DNA from: CAVWCW01 sp963753615
Lineage (GTDB): Bacteria; Pseudomonadota; Gammaproteobacteria; Chromatiales; Chromatiaceae
Assembly (NCBI GenBank): GCA_963753615.1
Contig: CAVWCW010000003.1
Coordinates: forward strand, 411,373 to 475,372
Length of the DNA: 64,000 nucleotides
Direction: 5' to 3'
The first letter of the stretch is position 1. Every line of letters starts with the position of its first letter. Both the position numbers and the translations under genes were made by a program. Positions 1 through 7,238 of the stretch are shown in pieces. The notes beneath the pieces were generated by a model. It made no database searches, was not told where the DNA came from, and saw only the letters and a list, made by a program, of their open reading frames with translations.

Positions 1-387
1 CAGGTTCTCCAACCCGCGCAGGGCTTCGCCGTGGTTCCGCCACCAGAGGTCGGCGCCGCGCCCGCCGTAGTTGTAGAGCAATACCCGGCGCGCCCGGCCG
101 CAGGCCCGGCGCAGGCGCTTGGGGTCGGGTTGGCCGAGGTCGATCCAGAGTTCGACAGTCCCGGTTAGGTCCTTGCGCCAGAGTTCCGGTTCGTCGTCTG
201 TGCTTAGGCCCTTGGTAAAGCTCAGTTGCGGATCGGCGTTGAGTGCGAACGCGAGCAGGCGCAGCATCATGCGCTCGTCGGTCTCCGAAGGGTGTCGCGC
301 CAGGGTCAGGTCGTAGCGCTGGTAGTGGTGGCGATCCAGATCGGAAACCTGGAGTTCGGCCTTGAATACGGTGGCTTTCAGTGCCAC
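1..387 (-). CDS. yaeQ: YaeQ family protein (C-terminus cut by window edge)
   Basis: The first 129 residues of a YaeQ protein are visible; the gene runs off the left edge. Hallmarks are the N-terminal VALKATVFKAELQVSDLDRH, then LTLARHPSETDERMMLRLLA, FTKGLSTDDEPELW and VELWIDLGQPDPKRLRRA, which match the E. coli YaeQ pattern closely. The start is a GTG at 387, because an in-frame TGA lies two codons upstream. YaeQ has a PD-(D/E)XK nuclease-like fold; it was first described as a suppressor of RfaH loss, but its biochemical role is not settled. No clear Shine-Dalgarno is visible. The 297 bases between this start and the next gene hold no recognisable gene. Confidence 0.93.
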   Translation of the reverse strand, partial: MALKATVFKAELQVSDLDRHHYQRYDLTLARHPSETDERMMLRLLAFALNADPQLSFTKGLSTDDEPELWRKDLTGTVELWIDLGQPDPKRLRRACGRARRVLLYNYGGRGADLWWRNHGEALRGLENL

Positions 388-660
388 GGATCAGGCCGGG
401 CGCCGGCCCGGTAGCCCGCGTTGTAGCGGGTGGCATGGGCGCCGTGTCCCTGGCGCAGGCGCCCGCGGTAGAACCCTTTGTTCGGGGGGTTGGCGTTCTT
501 GGGTATCCGTCATGGCGGTTGCCGGTTGCAGCAGAAGCTCGCGCATTATGGCGCACTCGGCGGCGGCGGCCAAATTAGAGGTTATGCCGTAACGCCTCTC
601 TCACTCAGTCCGCGAGCGGTGATGAACCTCCACTACGCCCGGCAATAGTAATGATAGCGG

Positions 661-674
661 CGGGGTTGCCCCCG
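661..674 (-). terminator. Weak hairpin after the phosphate transporter operon
   Basis: A 5-bp GC stem (CGGGG, 4-base loop, CCCCG) lies about 10 bases beyond the stop codon of the PiT gene, reading on the minus strand. There is no strong U-tract, so termination is only plausible. Confidence 0.3.
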
Positions 675-684
675 ATATAACAGC

Positions 685-1968
685 CTAGCCGCAGTTGCAG
701 TCGACTCCGAACATGCCTTTGAGGGCGAAAAAGAACAGCATCGCCATGACCGCCCCTGCAGGGATGGTGATCAGCCAGGATATGACGATGTTGGCTATCA
801 CCCGAAGGTCCAGGGCCGCCAGGCCGGAAGTGAGGCCCACACCCATCACCGCTCCCACCGCAATGTGCGTGGTCGACACCGGCAGCCCGGTCTTGGAGGC
901 CAGCACCACGGTGGAGGCTGCCGCCAGGGTGGCGCAGTAGCCGCGCGATGGGGTCAGTTCCGTGATGTTGCTGCCGATGGTGCGCATCACCCGGTAACCC
1001 ATGGTTGCCAAGCCGGTAATAATGCCAACTCCACCCAGGGCCAGCACCCAGATCGGCAGATCCGCCTTCTGGCTTACTTCGCCGCCGGAGTTGACCAGAC
1101 TGATGACCGCCGCCAGCGGGCCGATGCCGTTGGCCACGTCGTTGGAGCCGTGGGCGAACGCCATGGCGCAGGCGGTGAAGATCATCATCGGCACGAACAC
1201 CCGCTCGACGCTGGCGTACCTGTATTCCTGGTCGGTTTCCTCAGACACCTTGATGCGGTCGATCAGCAACTTGCCGATCAGGGCCACCCCGATCCCGAAT
1301 ACCGTGGCGGCGATCAGGCTGCCGAATGGGGATAGGTCCAGGTTGAGGTGTTTGAGGCCCTTGAACATGGTCACCAGGCTGACGATCCAGCCGACCAGGA
1401 ACACGTAGTAGGGGCCCCAGCGTCTGGCGTTCTCGAAAGGCTGCTCCGTGCGTATGATCAGCTTCTGTACGCTGAGCATCAGCAGGAAGGCGATGAATCC
1501 ACCGAGCAGCGGCGAAACCACCCAACTGGCGACGATCTGGCCGATCTTTCCCCAATTTACGGAACTCATGCCGATGCCGACGGCCGCAAAGCCGACAAGA
1601 CCGCCGATGATGCTGTGGGTTGTGGATACCGGCCAACCGTTGGCGGAGGCGATCATCAGCCAGATGGCCGCCGCGAGCAGGGCGGCCAGCATGCCGAACA
1701 CCAGAATTTCCGGGCTGCCGATGACCTGGGAAGGGTCGATAATGCCCTTGCGAATGGTTTTGGTGACCGAGCCACCCGCGATGAAGGCGCCGGCGAATTC
1801 GAAGATGGCGGCGATGATCACCGCCTGCTTTACTGAAATCGCCCCCGAACCCACCGAGGTGCCCATCGCGTTGGCTACGTCGTTGGCGCCGATGCCCCAG
1901 GTCATATAAAGACCGAAGACAATGGCGAGCACGAGGAAGACGGTGCCGTGTTGAGCAATGATCTCCAC
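685..1968 (-). CDS. pit: PiT family inorganic phosphate transporter
   Basis: This 427-residue polytopic inner-membrane protein belongs to the PiT family (PF01384), which imports phosphate, usually as a metal-phosphate complex, with protons or cations. The family's duplicated signature is visible twice: GANDVANAMGTSVGSGAIS near residue 28 and AHGSNDVANGIGPLAAV near residue 270. Each half also has a PVSTTHSIIGG or PVSTTHIAVGA motif. Length fits bacterial low-affinity Pit proteins. It lies 20 bp downstream of a DUF47 gene on the same strand, the usual Pit/DUF47 operon in which the DUF47 protein modulates the transporter. The stop is TAG. Confidence 0.95.
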   Translation of the reverse strand: MEIIAQHGTVFLVLAIVFGLYMTWGIGANDVANAMGTSVGSGAISVKQAVIIAAIFEFAGAFIAGGSVTKTIRKGIIDPSQVIGSPEILVFGMLAALLAAAIWLMIASANGWPVSTTHSIIGGLVGFAAVGIGMSSVNWGKIGQIVASWVVSPLLGGFIAFLLMLSVQKLIIRTEQPFENARRWGPYYVFLVGWIVSLVTMFKGLKHLNLDLSPFGSLIAATVFGIGVALIGKLLIDRIKVSEETDQEYRYASVERVFVPMMIFTACAMAFAHGSNDVANGIGPLAAVISLVNSGGEVSQKADLPIWVLALGGVGIITGLATMGYRVMRTIGSNITELTPSRGYCATLAAASTVVLASKTGLPVSTTHIAVGAVMGVGLTSGLAALDLRVIANIVISWLITIPAGAVMAMLFFFALKGMFGVDCNCG

Positions 1969-1988
1969 GGATTTTTCTCCTCAGGGGG

Positions 1989-2669
1989 TCAACGGGCGAG
2001 AAACAAGCGGAAGCGGATCACCAACTTCTCGGCGTAGTCGGCCAGGTCGTCGATCCAGTTGAACAGCTGGAACAAGAAAACCACTGAGGTGGGGTCCAGG
2101 TCCGCCCGATGCTGGAACAGATTGTGGGAGAGTTCAATGCCCATGGTGTCGGCATCGGTTTCGACCCGAATGGTCTTGGCGATCTGCTTTTGCACGTCTC
2201 CCACCACCGGCCCCTTGAAACCAGCCTCCACCAGGTCCTTAAGCGAATTGACCACCCCTCGGGCGTCCTCGCAGGCTTCGACGCAGCGTTGCGCGAGGTG
2301 GACGAGGGGCCGCTTCATGCCGTCGGGAATCTGTAGCGGCAGTTCCACCATCAGGCCGAGGACATCCTGCGTGCGGTCAGCAATTGCTTCCTGCATCTCC
2401 AGCACGTCCAGCAGGTCGCGGCGGTCCACCGGCATGAACATGCTCTTGGGCAGGCTGCTCTGAATTTCCTCGAAGATGGCGTCGGCCTCGACCTCCAGCT
2501 TGACCACCGCGCGTTGCAGATCCTTCAAAGTTTCTGTGTCTCCGGCCACGTAAGCCTCAACCGCAGGCGGCACCATGCGGGCGCATTCAGTGGCCAAATC
2601 CATGTGCTTCTTCATGGGTTTGATATAAGACTTGCCGAACAGCTTTTTGAATTTGATCGTGGTCGCCAT
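1989..2669 (-). CDS. DUF47/TIGR00153 PhoU-like phosphate transport accessory protein
   Basis: A 226-residue helical protein of the DUF47 family (PF01865, TIGR00153), a distant PhoU relative usually cotranscribed with pit. The start ATG at 2669 (MATTIKFKKLFGKSYIKPM) was chosen because the conserved DUF47 beginning (short N-terminus, then SxIKPMxxHM) falls there. The open frame extends far upstream to 3179, but that part is unlike the family and overlaps the divergent usp gene. Visible motifs include LEVEADAIFEEIQSSLPKSMFMPVDRRDLL in two pieces and the C-terminal IELSHNLFQHRADLDP. It is probably a regulator of Pit; the exact mechanism is not shown by sequence. Confidence 0.93.
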   Translation of the reverse strand: MATTIKFKKLFGKSYIKPMKKHMDLATECARMVPPAVEAYVAGDTETLKDLQRAVVKLEVEADAIFEEIQSSLPKSMFMPVDRRDLLDVLEMQEAIADRTQDVLGLMVELPLQIPDGMKRPLVHLAQRCVEACEDARGVVNSLKDLVEAGFKGPVVGDVQKQIAKTIRVETDADTMGIELSHNLFQHRADLDPTSVVFLFQLFNWIDDLADYAEKLVIRFRLFLAR

Positions 2670-2830
2670 CAGCCTCGTATCCTCGGTCATTGTTGTTGGC
2701 ACCGCACTAGGCTGCGTGCGGCTGCGGTTTAGCGTATTGGCCCGTTGAACCGAGCCGTAGAATGCGCTTAGGGAAACGTCTATTATGTTACAGTACGGTC
2801 TCTTTTTTGTTGCGAAACTGTTACACTCGC

Positions 2831-2850
2831 CATCAGGGTTTTCCCTGATG
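2831..2850. promoter_or_regulatory. Perfect 8-bp hairpin in the DUF47/usp divergent intergenic region
   Basis: CATCAGGG, TTTT, CCCTGATG forms a perfect inverted repeat between the divergent DUF47 and usp starts (2670-3030). No T-run follows, so an operator or mRNA leader structure is likelier than a terminator. The same 361-base gap holds TAGGGAAACG at 2769-2778, resembling the end of the dispersed repeat described elsewhere, and no gene. Confidence 0.4.
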
Positions 2851-3030
2851 GGGGTGTCAGGCGTGAAATCGAGGGCGGTGAGTATTGCGAAACGGTTTGG
2901 CCCGGGACTGTTGCGTTGGACCGGTCTGAGGCCTTGGTTCAGGCCCTGAATCAGACAAAATGGGATTTGCAGGCGCAGAAAATGACGGTATTTTCTCCAT
3001 CGATTTAATTTCGCAGCGGAGCAGACAACA

Positions 3031-3492
3031 ATGACAGAAAAAGCGAAAAAGCAGCCGATCCTGGTGCCGGTGGACTTCTCCTCCCACGCCGAAGCGGCCT
3101 TGGTGCACGCCGCTAAGATAGCAGGCTGCTTGGCGGTGCCATTGATCGTGTTGCACGTGGTGCATGATCCCGGAACCATGCCGGGTTACTACGCCAAGGC
3201 GTCGAAGAAGAAGTTCATCACCCACATCGAAGACGCGGCGCGGGAGATGCTGGATGAGTTTCTCGACACGAGTCGAAAAAAGGAGCCCGAGTTGAAGGCT
3301 CTCAAGTCGGCTTCAAGCGCCTTGGTGCTGGGGTTACCGGTGTCCCGAATCCTCGAAGTGGCGAAGAACGAGAATGCGGCGATGATCATCATGGGCAGCA
3401 AGGGTGCGACCGGCCTCAAGCACCTGCTGGTGGGCTCGATCGCCGAGCAGGTCGTGCATCTGGCGCCGATTCCGGTCACCATCGTTAAATAG
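3031..3492 (+). CDS. Universal stress protein (UspA family, ATP-binding type)
   Basis: A 153-residue single-domain Usp (PF00582). It begins PILVPVDFSSHAEAALVHAA and ends with the nucleotide-binding signature G-2X-G-9X-G(S) at about residues 122-136 (GSKGATGLKHLLVGS), followed by the typical AEQVVHLAPIPVTIVK ending. The intact motif suggests an ATP-binding Usp. It is divergent from the Pit/DUF47 operon; whether it is co-regulated with phosphate genes cannot be read from sequence. The TAG stop is followed by the inverted repeat GGGAAACG...CGTTTCCC at about 3523-3550, part of a dispersed repeat element that may also end transcription. Confidence 0.95.
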   Translation: MTEKAKKQPILVPVDFSSHAEAALVHAAKIAGCLAVPLIVLHVVHDPGTMPGYYAKASKKKFITHIEDAAREMLDEFLDTSRKKEPELKALKSASSALVLGLPVSRILEVAKNENAAMIIMGSKGATGLKHLLVGSIAEQVVHLAPIPVTIVK

Positions 3493-3516
3493 AAATAGAG
3501 CGGTTAGCCCGCTGCC

Positions 3517-3636
3517 ATGTTAGGGAAACGTCGAGTATTAGGCGTTTCCCGTGCGGGGACGGACACCTCGCCATTCGTGATCGCTTGACGCGATCAGAAT
3601 CAAGGCCTTCGGAAGCAGAGTTTTCGAAAGCCGGGC
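3517..3636 (-). repeat. Dispersed structured repeat, copy 1 (reverse orientation)
   Basis: Read on the minus strand this block has the same order of elements as copies near 11.5 and 37.7 kb: GGCTTTCGAAAAC...CCGAAGGCC (hairpin 1), GATTCTGATCGC...GCGATCACGAATGG (hairpin 2), then CCGCACGGGAAACG...CGTTTCCC (hairpin 3, perfect 8-bp stem). Hairpin 2 has a stem sequence unlike the other copies but still pairs. The rest of the 3493-3907 gap shows no convincing gene. Confidence 0.75.
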
Positions 3637-3959
3637 TGAAAGAAACCAAGGGCGGCAAGTTTCAGCGTTTCCCCGGCTGCACCACCGTACCCGCTTCGGG
3701 TATGCAAGAGAAGAGACCCAGGCCTGCCTGGGGCTTTAGCGTGATGACGGGGATTTTAGAGCACCAGGGTGCGAGTCGGGTCGGTGACATAGAATCAGCG
3801 CTCGACACCTCATATCTATCCATAGAGTGTTACGTCAGTATTTCGTTACTTGGCAACCATGAGGTTCATGACGGTCGCCGGCAAAACAACAATCGAGGTT
3901 AGCTAGCATGCAAATATCTTCTCTGATCCGTATCGATCCAAATCTAAGGGTCCCGCCTG

Positions 3960-5702
3960 TTGCTCGCCCTGGGCGGCCTCGCACTGACCGTGGCAGCGCC
4001 CGCGTTTGCCGATGCCAAGGCGGAGGCGGGGCTCGACTGGGGCATCATGGCGATGCAACTGTTCGGCGGCCTGGCGCTGTTCCTGTTCGGCATGGAGCAG
4101 ATGTCCGACGCCCTCAAGGCGGTGGCCGGCGAGCGCATGAAGAACATCCTCGCCAAGCTCACCACCAACCGCTTCATGGGGGCCATTACCGGCGCCTTCG
4201 TCACCGCGGTGATCCAATCCTCGTCGGTGACCACCGTGCTGGTGGTGGGCTTCATCACCGCCGGCCTGATGACCCTGGCCCAGTCCATCGGCGTAATCAT
4301 GGGCGCCAATATCGGCACCACCATCACCGCCCAGATTGTCGCCTTCAAGGTCACGAAGGCGGCGCTGCTGATGATCGCCGTGGGCTTTTTCATGCTCTTC
4401 GCCTCCAAGGGCGAGCGTACCAAGCAGTACGGCGCGATGCTGATGGGCCTGGGCCTGATCTTCTTCGGCATGAGCGTGATGAGCGACGCCATGGCGCCCC
4501 TGCGCAGCTACCAGCCGTTCCTGGACCTGATGGTGAGCATGGAGAACCCGTTCATCGGTATCCTCGTGGCCGCGGCCTTTACCGGCCTGGTCCAGTCCTC
4601 GTCCGCCACCACGGGCATCGTCATCGTCATGGCCAGCCAGGGCTTCATCACCCTGCCGGCGGGCATCGCCCTGGCGTTCGGCGCCAATATCGGCACCTGC
4701 GTCACCGCCATGCTGGCTTCCATCGGCAAACCCAGGGAAGCGGTGCGGGCCGCGGTGGTGCACGTCATGTTCAATGTGGCGGGCGTGTTGGTCTGGCTAC
4801 CGTTTATAACTTGGTTGGCCGGCGTGGTCACTTCGATCTCCCCGTCGCACCCGGAGCTCGATGGAATCCAGCGCCTGGCGGCGGAAACCCCGCGTCAGAT
4901 CGCCAATGCACACACCATCTTCAATATCGCCAACACCTTTATATTCATCTGGTTCACGAGCCAGATCGCGCGGCTGGTGGAGCGCCTGGTGCCGGATCGG
5001 GCCCTGGAAGAGGAAGGCCTGATCGTGCGCACCAAGTACCTGGACGATGAACTGCTGTCGACACCCTCGCTGGCCCTGGACCGGGTGCGGCTGGAGATTC
5101 TGCACATGGGCGAGACGGTGGACGAAATGCTCAAGTCCATCATGCCGGCCATTATCAAAGGCAATCGCGACAGTTTGGAAAATATCGCCCGCATGGACGA
5201 TCAGGTGGACATACTGCATGCGAACATCATCAGTTACCTGGGCCGGATCAGTAAACAGAGCCTTACCGATGCCGAGACCAAGGAGTTCCTGCGCCTGATG
5301 GAAGCGACGGGCGACTTGGAGAACATCGGCGATATTATCGAGACCAATCTCGTGGCTTCGGGCCACGCGCGGATCGACCAGGGGGTGTCGGTGAGCTCAC
5401 CGACCCAGGAAGTGCTGAACGGCTTCCAAAAGGCGATTACCAAAGCGGTGGAGTCCGCGGTGATGGCGGTGTCCCAGCGCAATGAACTGGCCGCCCAGAC
5501 GGTAGTCTCGATGAAGGACGAGATTACCCGTCTAGCCGATTCCGCGGCTATACACGAGGCCCAGCGCCTGGTGGCCGAGGAACCGAACCGAATCCCGGCC
5601 TATACCATCGAGATGGATATCATCGAAAAGCAGAAGCGCATCTATTACTTCGCCAAGCGCATGGCCAAGACCGTGATGCCCGAGGCGGCGAGCGCCGGCT
5701 GA
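3960..5702 (+). CDS. Na+/phosphate cotransporter (NptA/PF02690) with PhoU-like C-terminal domain
   Basis: A 580-residue inner-membrane protein of the Na/Pi cotransporter II family. The paired QSSSVTTVLVVGF and QSSSATTGIVIVMAS motifs and the GANIGTTITA/GANIGTCVTA motifs mark the two inverted transport repeats. A helical PhoU-like tail follows from about residue 350. In this frame the only start is TTG at 3960 (MLALGGLALTVAAPAFA), which gives half a signal peptide. A better start is ATG 3908, with a GAGG 9 bases upstream, but it is one frame away; a single-base error near 3946-3956 would join MQISSLIRIDPNLR to the hydrophobic core. The second phosphate transporter in 5 kb supports a phosphate-handling locus. 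Confidence 0.92.
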   Translation: MLALGGLALTVAAPAFADAKAEAGLDWGIMAMQLFGGLALFLFGMEQMSDALKAVAGERMKNILAKLTTNRFMGAITGAFVTAVIQSSSVTTVLVVGFITAGLMTLAQSIGVIMGANIGTTITAQIVAFKVTKAALLMIAVGFFMLFASKGERTKQYGAMLMGLGLIFFGMSVMSDAMAPLRSYQPFLDLMVSMENPFIGILVAAAFTGLVQSSSATTGIVIVMASQGFITLPAGIALAFGANIGTCVTAMLASIGKPREAVRAAVVHVMFNVAGVLVWLPFITWLAGVVTSISPSHPELDGIQRLAAETPRQIANAHTIFNIANTFIFIWFTSQIARLVERLVPDRALEEEGLIVRTKYLDDELLSTPSLALDRVRLEILHMGETVDEMLKSIMPAIIKGNRDSLENIARMDDQVDILHANIISYLGRISKQSLTDAETKEFLRLMEATGDLENIGDIIETNLVASGHARIDQGVSVSSPTQEVLNGFQKAITKAVESAVMAVSQRNELAAQTVVSMKDEITRLADSAAIHEAQRLVAEEPNRIPAYTIEMDIIEKQKRIYYFAKRMAKTVMPEAASAG

Positions 5703-5720
5703 GCCGGCCTTTGCCCGGAG

Positions 5721-5742
5721 CCGCGGTGCTTATGCACCGCGG
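5721..5742 (+). terminator. Hairpin after the Na/Pi cotransporter gene
   Basis: Perfect 9-bp stem CCGCGGTGC-TTAT-GCACCGCGG followed by TTT, 18 bases after the stop codon. It fits a rho-independent terminator with a short U-tract. Confidence 0.65.
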
Positions 5743-5772
5743 TTTCCCGCGTGCGTTGTTGAGGGCCGGCTT

Positions 5773-6060
5773 GTGAACCCGGATTTGCGGGGTGTGGCCT
5801 ATCTGCGTCCCTGGATACTTGGCGGTGGCGTCTGGTTGCTGGTCGGCCTGGTCATCCTGCTGGACTATCGGCGCCTGCCCGACCCGAGCTATTTGTACGA
5901 ACTTTGGCTGCTTCTCAGCGTGCTGTGGCTTGAGTTTCCCTTCGCCGGTCTCTATAGCTGCCTGCGCTGGGGGCGCTACGGGCGAGTGCCGGGCCTGGTG
6001 CTGATGGCTCTGGCCCCGCCGATGCTACTGCACTTTATTGTTTTCTTCATGATCCGCTAG
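5773..6060 (+). CDS. Small hypothetical membrane protein
   Basis: A 95-residue protein starting at GTG 5773 with GAGGG about 8 bases upstream. It has three hydrophobic stretches: residues about 11-27 (PWILGGGVWLLVGLVIL), 41-60 (YELWLLLSVLWLEFPFAGLY) and 73-94 at the C-terminus. I do not recognise the family. It lies between the Na/Pi transporter terminator and the CHAD gene. The start codon and strand are supported by the ribosome site and by uninterrupted hydrophobic coding, but expression is inferred only. Confidence 0.65.
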   Translation: MNPDLRGVAYLRPWILGGGVWLLVGLVILLDYRRLPDPSYLYELWLLLSVLWLEFPFAGLYSCLRWGRYGRVPGLVLMALAPPMLLHFIVFFMIR

Positions 6061-6192
6061 TCTGAATCGGGCCGCCCGCGCGATTTTGCCCGACCGGGAA
6101 TTACGGTATGATCGGGCGGAACCAAGCCGGCATTATAGGCGTGGTCGCCGCAGCGCCTGAATAATAAGTAACTTTACATGGAGAAGCCCCTG

Positions 6193-7140
6193 ATGCCGAA
6201 AAAGTCCAAGACGCCGGCGCCTATCACCACCGATCAGACGGTCAGCGAGGCCTTCCAGGCCATCCTCCGGCACAACTACGATTATCTGGTGCAGTGGGAA
6301 CAGGTCGCACGTGACTGGCAGCACATCGAGGGGGTGCACCAGGTGCGGGTTTCGTTCCGGCGCATCCGCTCGGCATTTTCCGCCTTTCGCGAAGCAGTGC
6401 CCAAAGACGCAAGCGCTTATTGGTCGGAGCAGACCCGCTGGCTCGCCAGCGAACTCGGCCCGGCTCGGGATCTGGACGTATTCATCGACGAGGGCCTGGG
6501 GCCGATCCGCGGGTTGCTGCCTTTACCCGGCGAGGACCGGATGATGGCGCTCGCTGAGGAACACCGCGCCGAGGCCTATAACCGGGTGCGGGCCATGCTG
6601 GACAGCGACCGCTATGCCGAGTTTCGGCGCGACTTTCCCAACTGGGTGGATACCGCTCCCTGGGAACAGGCGGAGCTGAAGAAGAAACAGGCGAAGCGGC
6701 TGCACTCGGCGGTGCTGCCGTTCTCGCGCAAGCTGCTCGATCGTCTGGAACGGCAGGTGCTGGAATCGGGCAGTAACGTGGACAAATACGCACCCGAGCA
6801 GATGCACCAGTTGCGCATCGAGTGCAAGAAGCTGCGCTATGGGGCCGAGTTTTTCATGCCGATTATCCCCGGCCTGGACCAATTCATCCGTCACATGAAG
6901 GGCCTGCAGGACCTCCTTGGGGTGATGAACGATGTCGCCGTAATGAAGGGGCTGTTGCAGGATCTGCTGAAAGGCGGGGTTGATGCGGAAGTGGCGCAGT
7001 ACGCGGGCGGTCTGGTTGGTTGGCGCACCCGCCAGTTTCACGAACTGCTCGATTCCTTCGACGACCGCTGGGACGAGTTCACCCAGGCCAAGCACCCCTG
7101 GTGGAACAAGAGCAACAAGAAAAGCGAAAGCGAGGCGTGA
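6193..7140 (+). CDS. CHAD domain protein
   Basis: A helical CHAD protein (PF05235) of about 315 residues. Two conserved His/Arg motifs that build the basic pocket are present: HQVRVSFRRIRSAFSAFRE near residue 50 and HQLRIECKKLRYGAEFF near residue 210. CHAD domains bind inorganic polyphosphate and often sit near polyphosphate or phosphate genes, which fits the flanking Pit, Na/Pi and SixA-Nudix genes. ATG 6193 (MPKKSKTPAP) is preferred because GGAG lies 9 bases before it; an in-frame ATG at 6178 would add five residues but has no ribosome site. There is no N-terminal CYTH domain, so this is a CHAD-only protein without expected triphosphatase activity. Confidence 0.93.
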   Translation: MPKKSKTPAPITTDQTVSEAFQAILRHNYDYLVQWEQVARDWQHIEGVHQVRVSFRRIRSAFSAFREAVPKDASAYWSEQTRWLASELGPARDLDVFIDEGLGPIRGLLPLPGEDRMMALAEEHRAEAYNRVRAMLDSDRYAEFRRDFPNWVDTAPWEQAELKKKQAKRLHSAVLPFSRKLLDRLERQVLESGSNVDKYAPEQMHQLRIECKKLRYGAEFFMPIIPGLDQFIRHMKGLQDLLGVMNDVAVMKGLLQDLLKGGVDAEVAQYAGGLVGWRTRQFHELLDSFDDRWDEFTQAKHPWWNKSNKKSESEA

Positions 7141-7238
7141 CCGCGGCTGCCGCTATAACTCAACGCAATCAGCGCGTATCCGAGGGTGTTGGGTCAGGAT
7201 TTTCGACCCGGGCGCCAAGCCGATGACGGCGGAGCACT

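Noticed and set aside
3585..3902. 105-codon plus-strand open frame upstream of the Na/Pi transporter
   Set aside because: Its first part lies in the dispersed repeat, it has no ribosome site, and its product resembles no protein family.
3908..5050. 380-codon frame starting at ATG 3908
   Set aside because: After the first dozen codons it is a shadow of the transporter frame, Arg/Gly/His-rich without hydrophobic segments. Only its start region is likely real.
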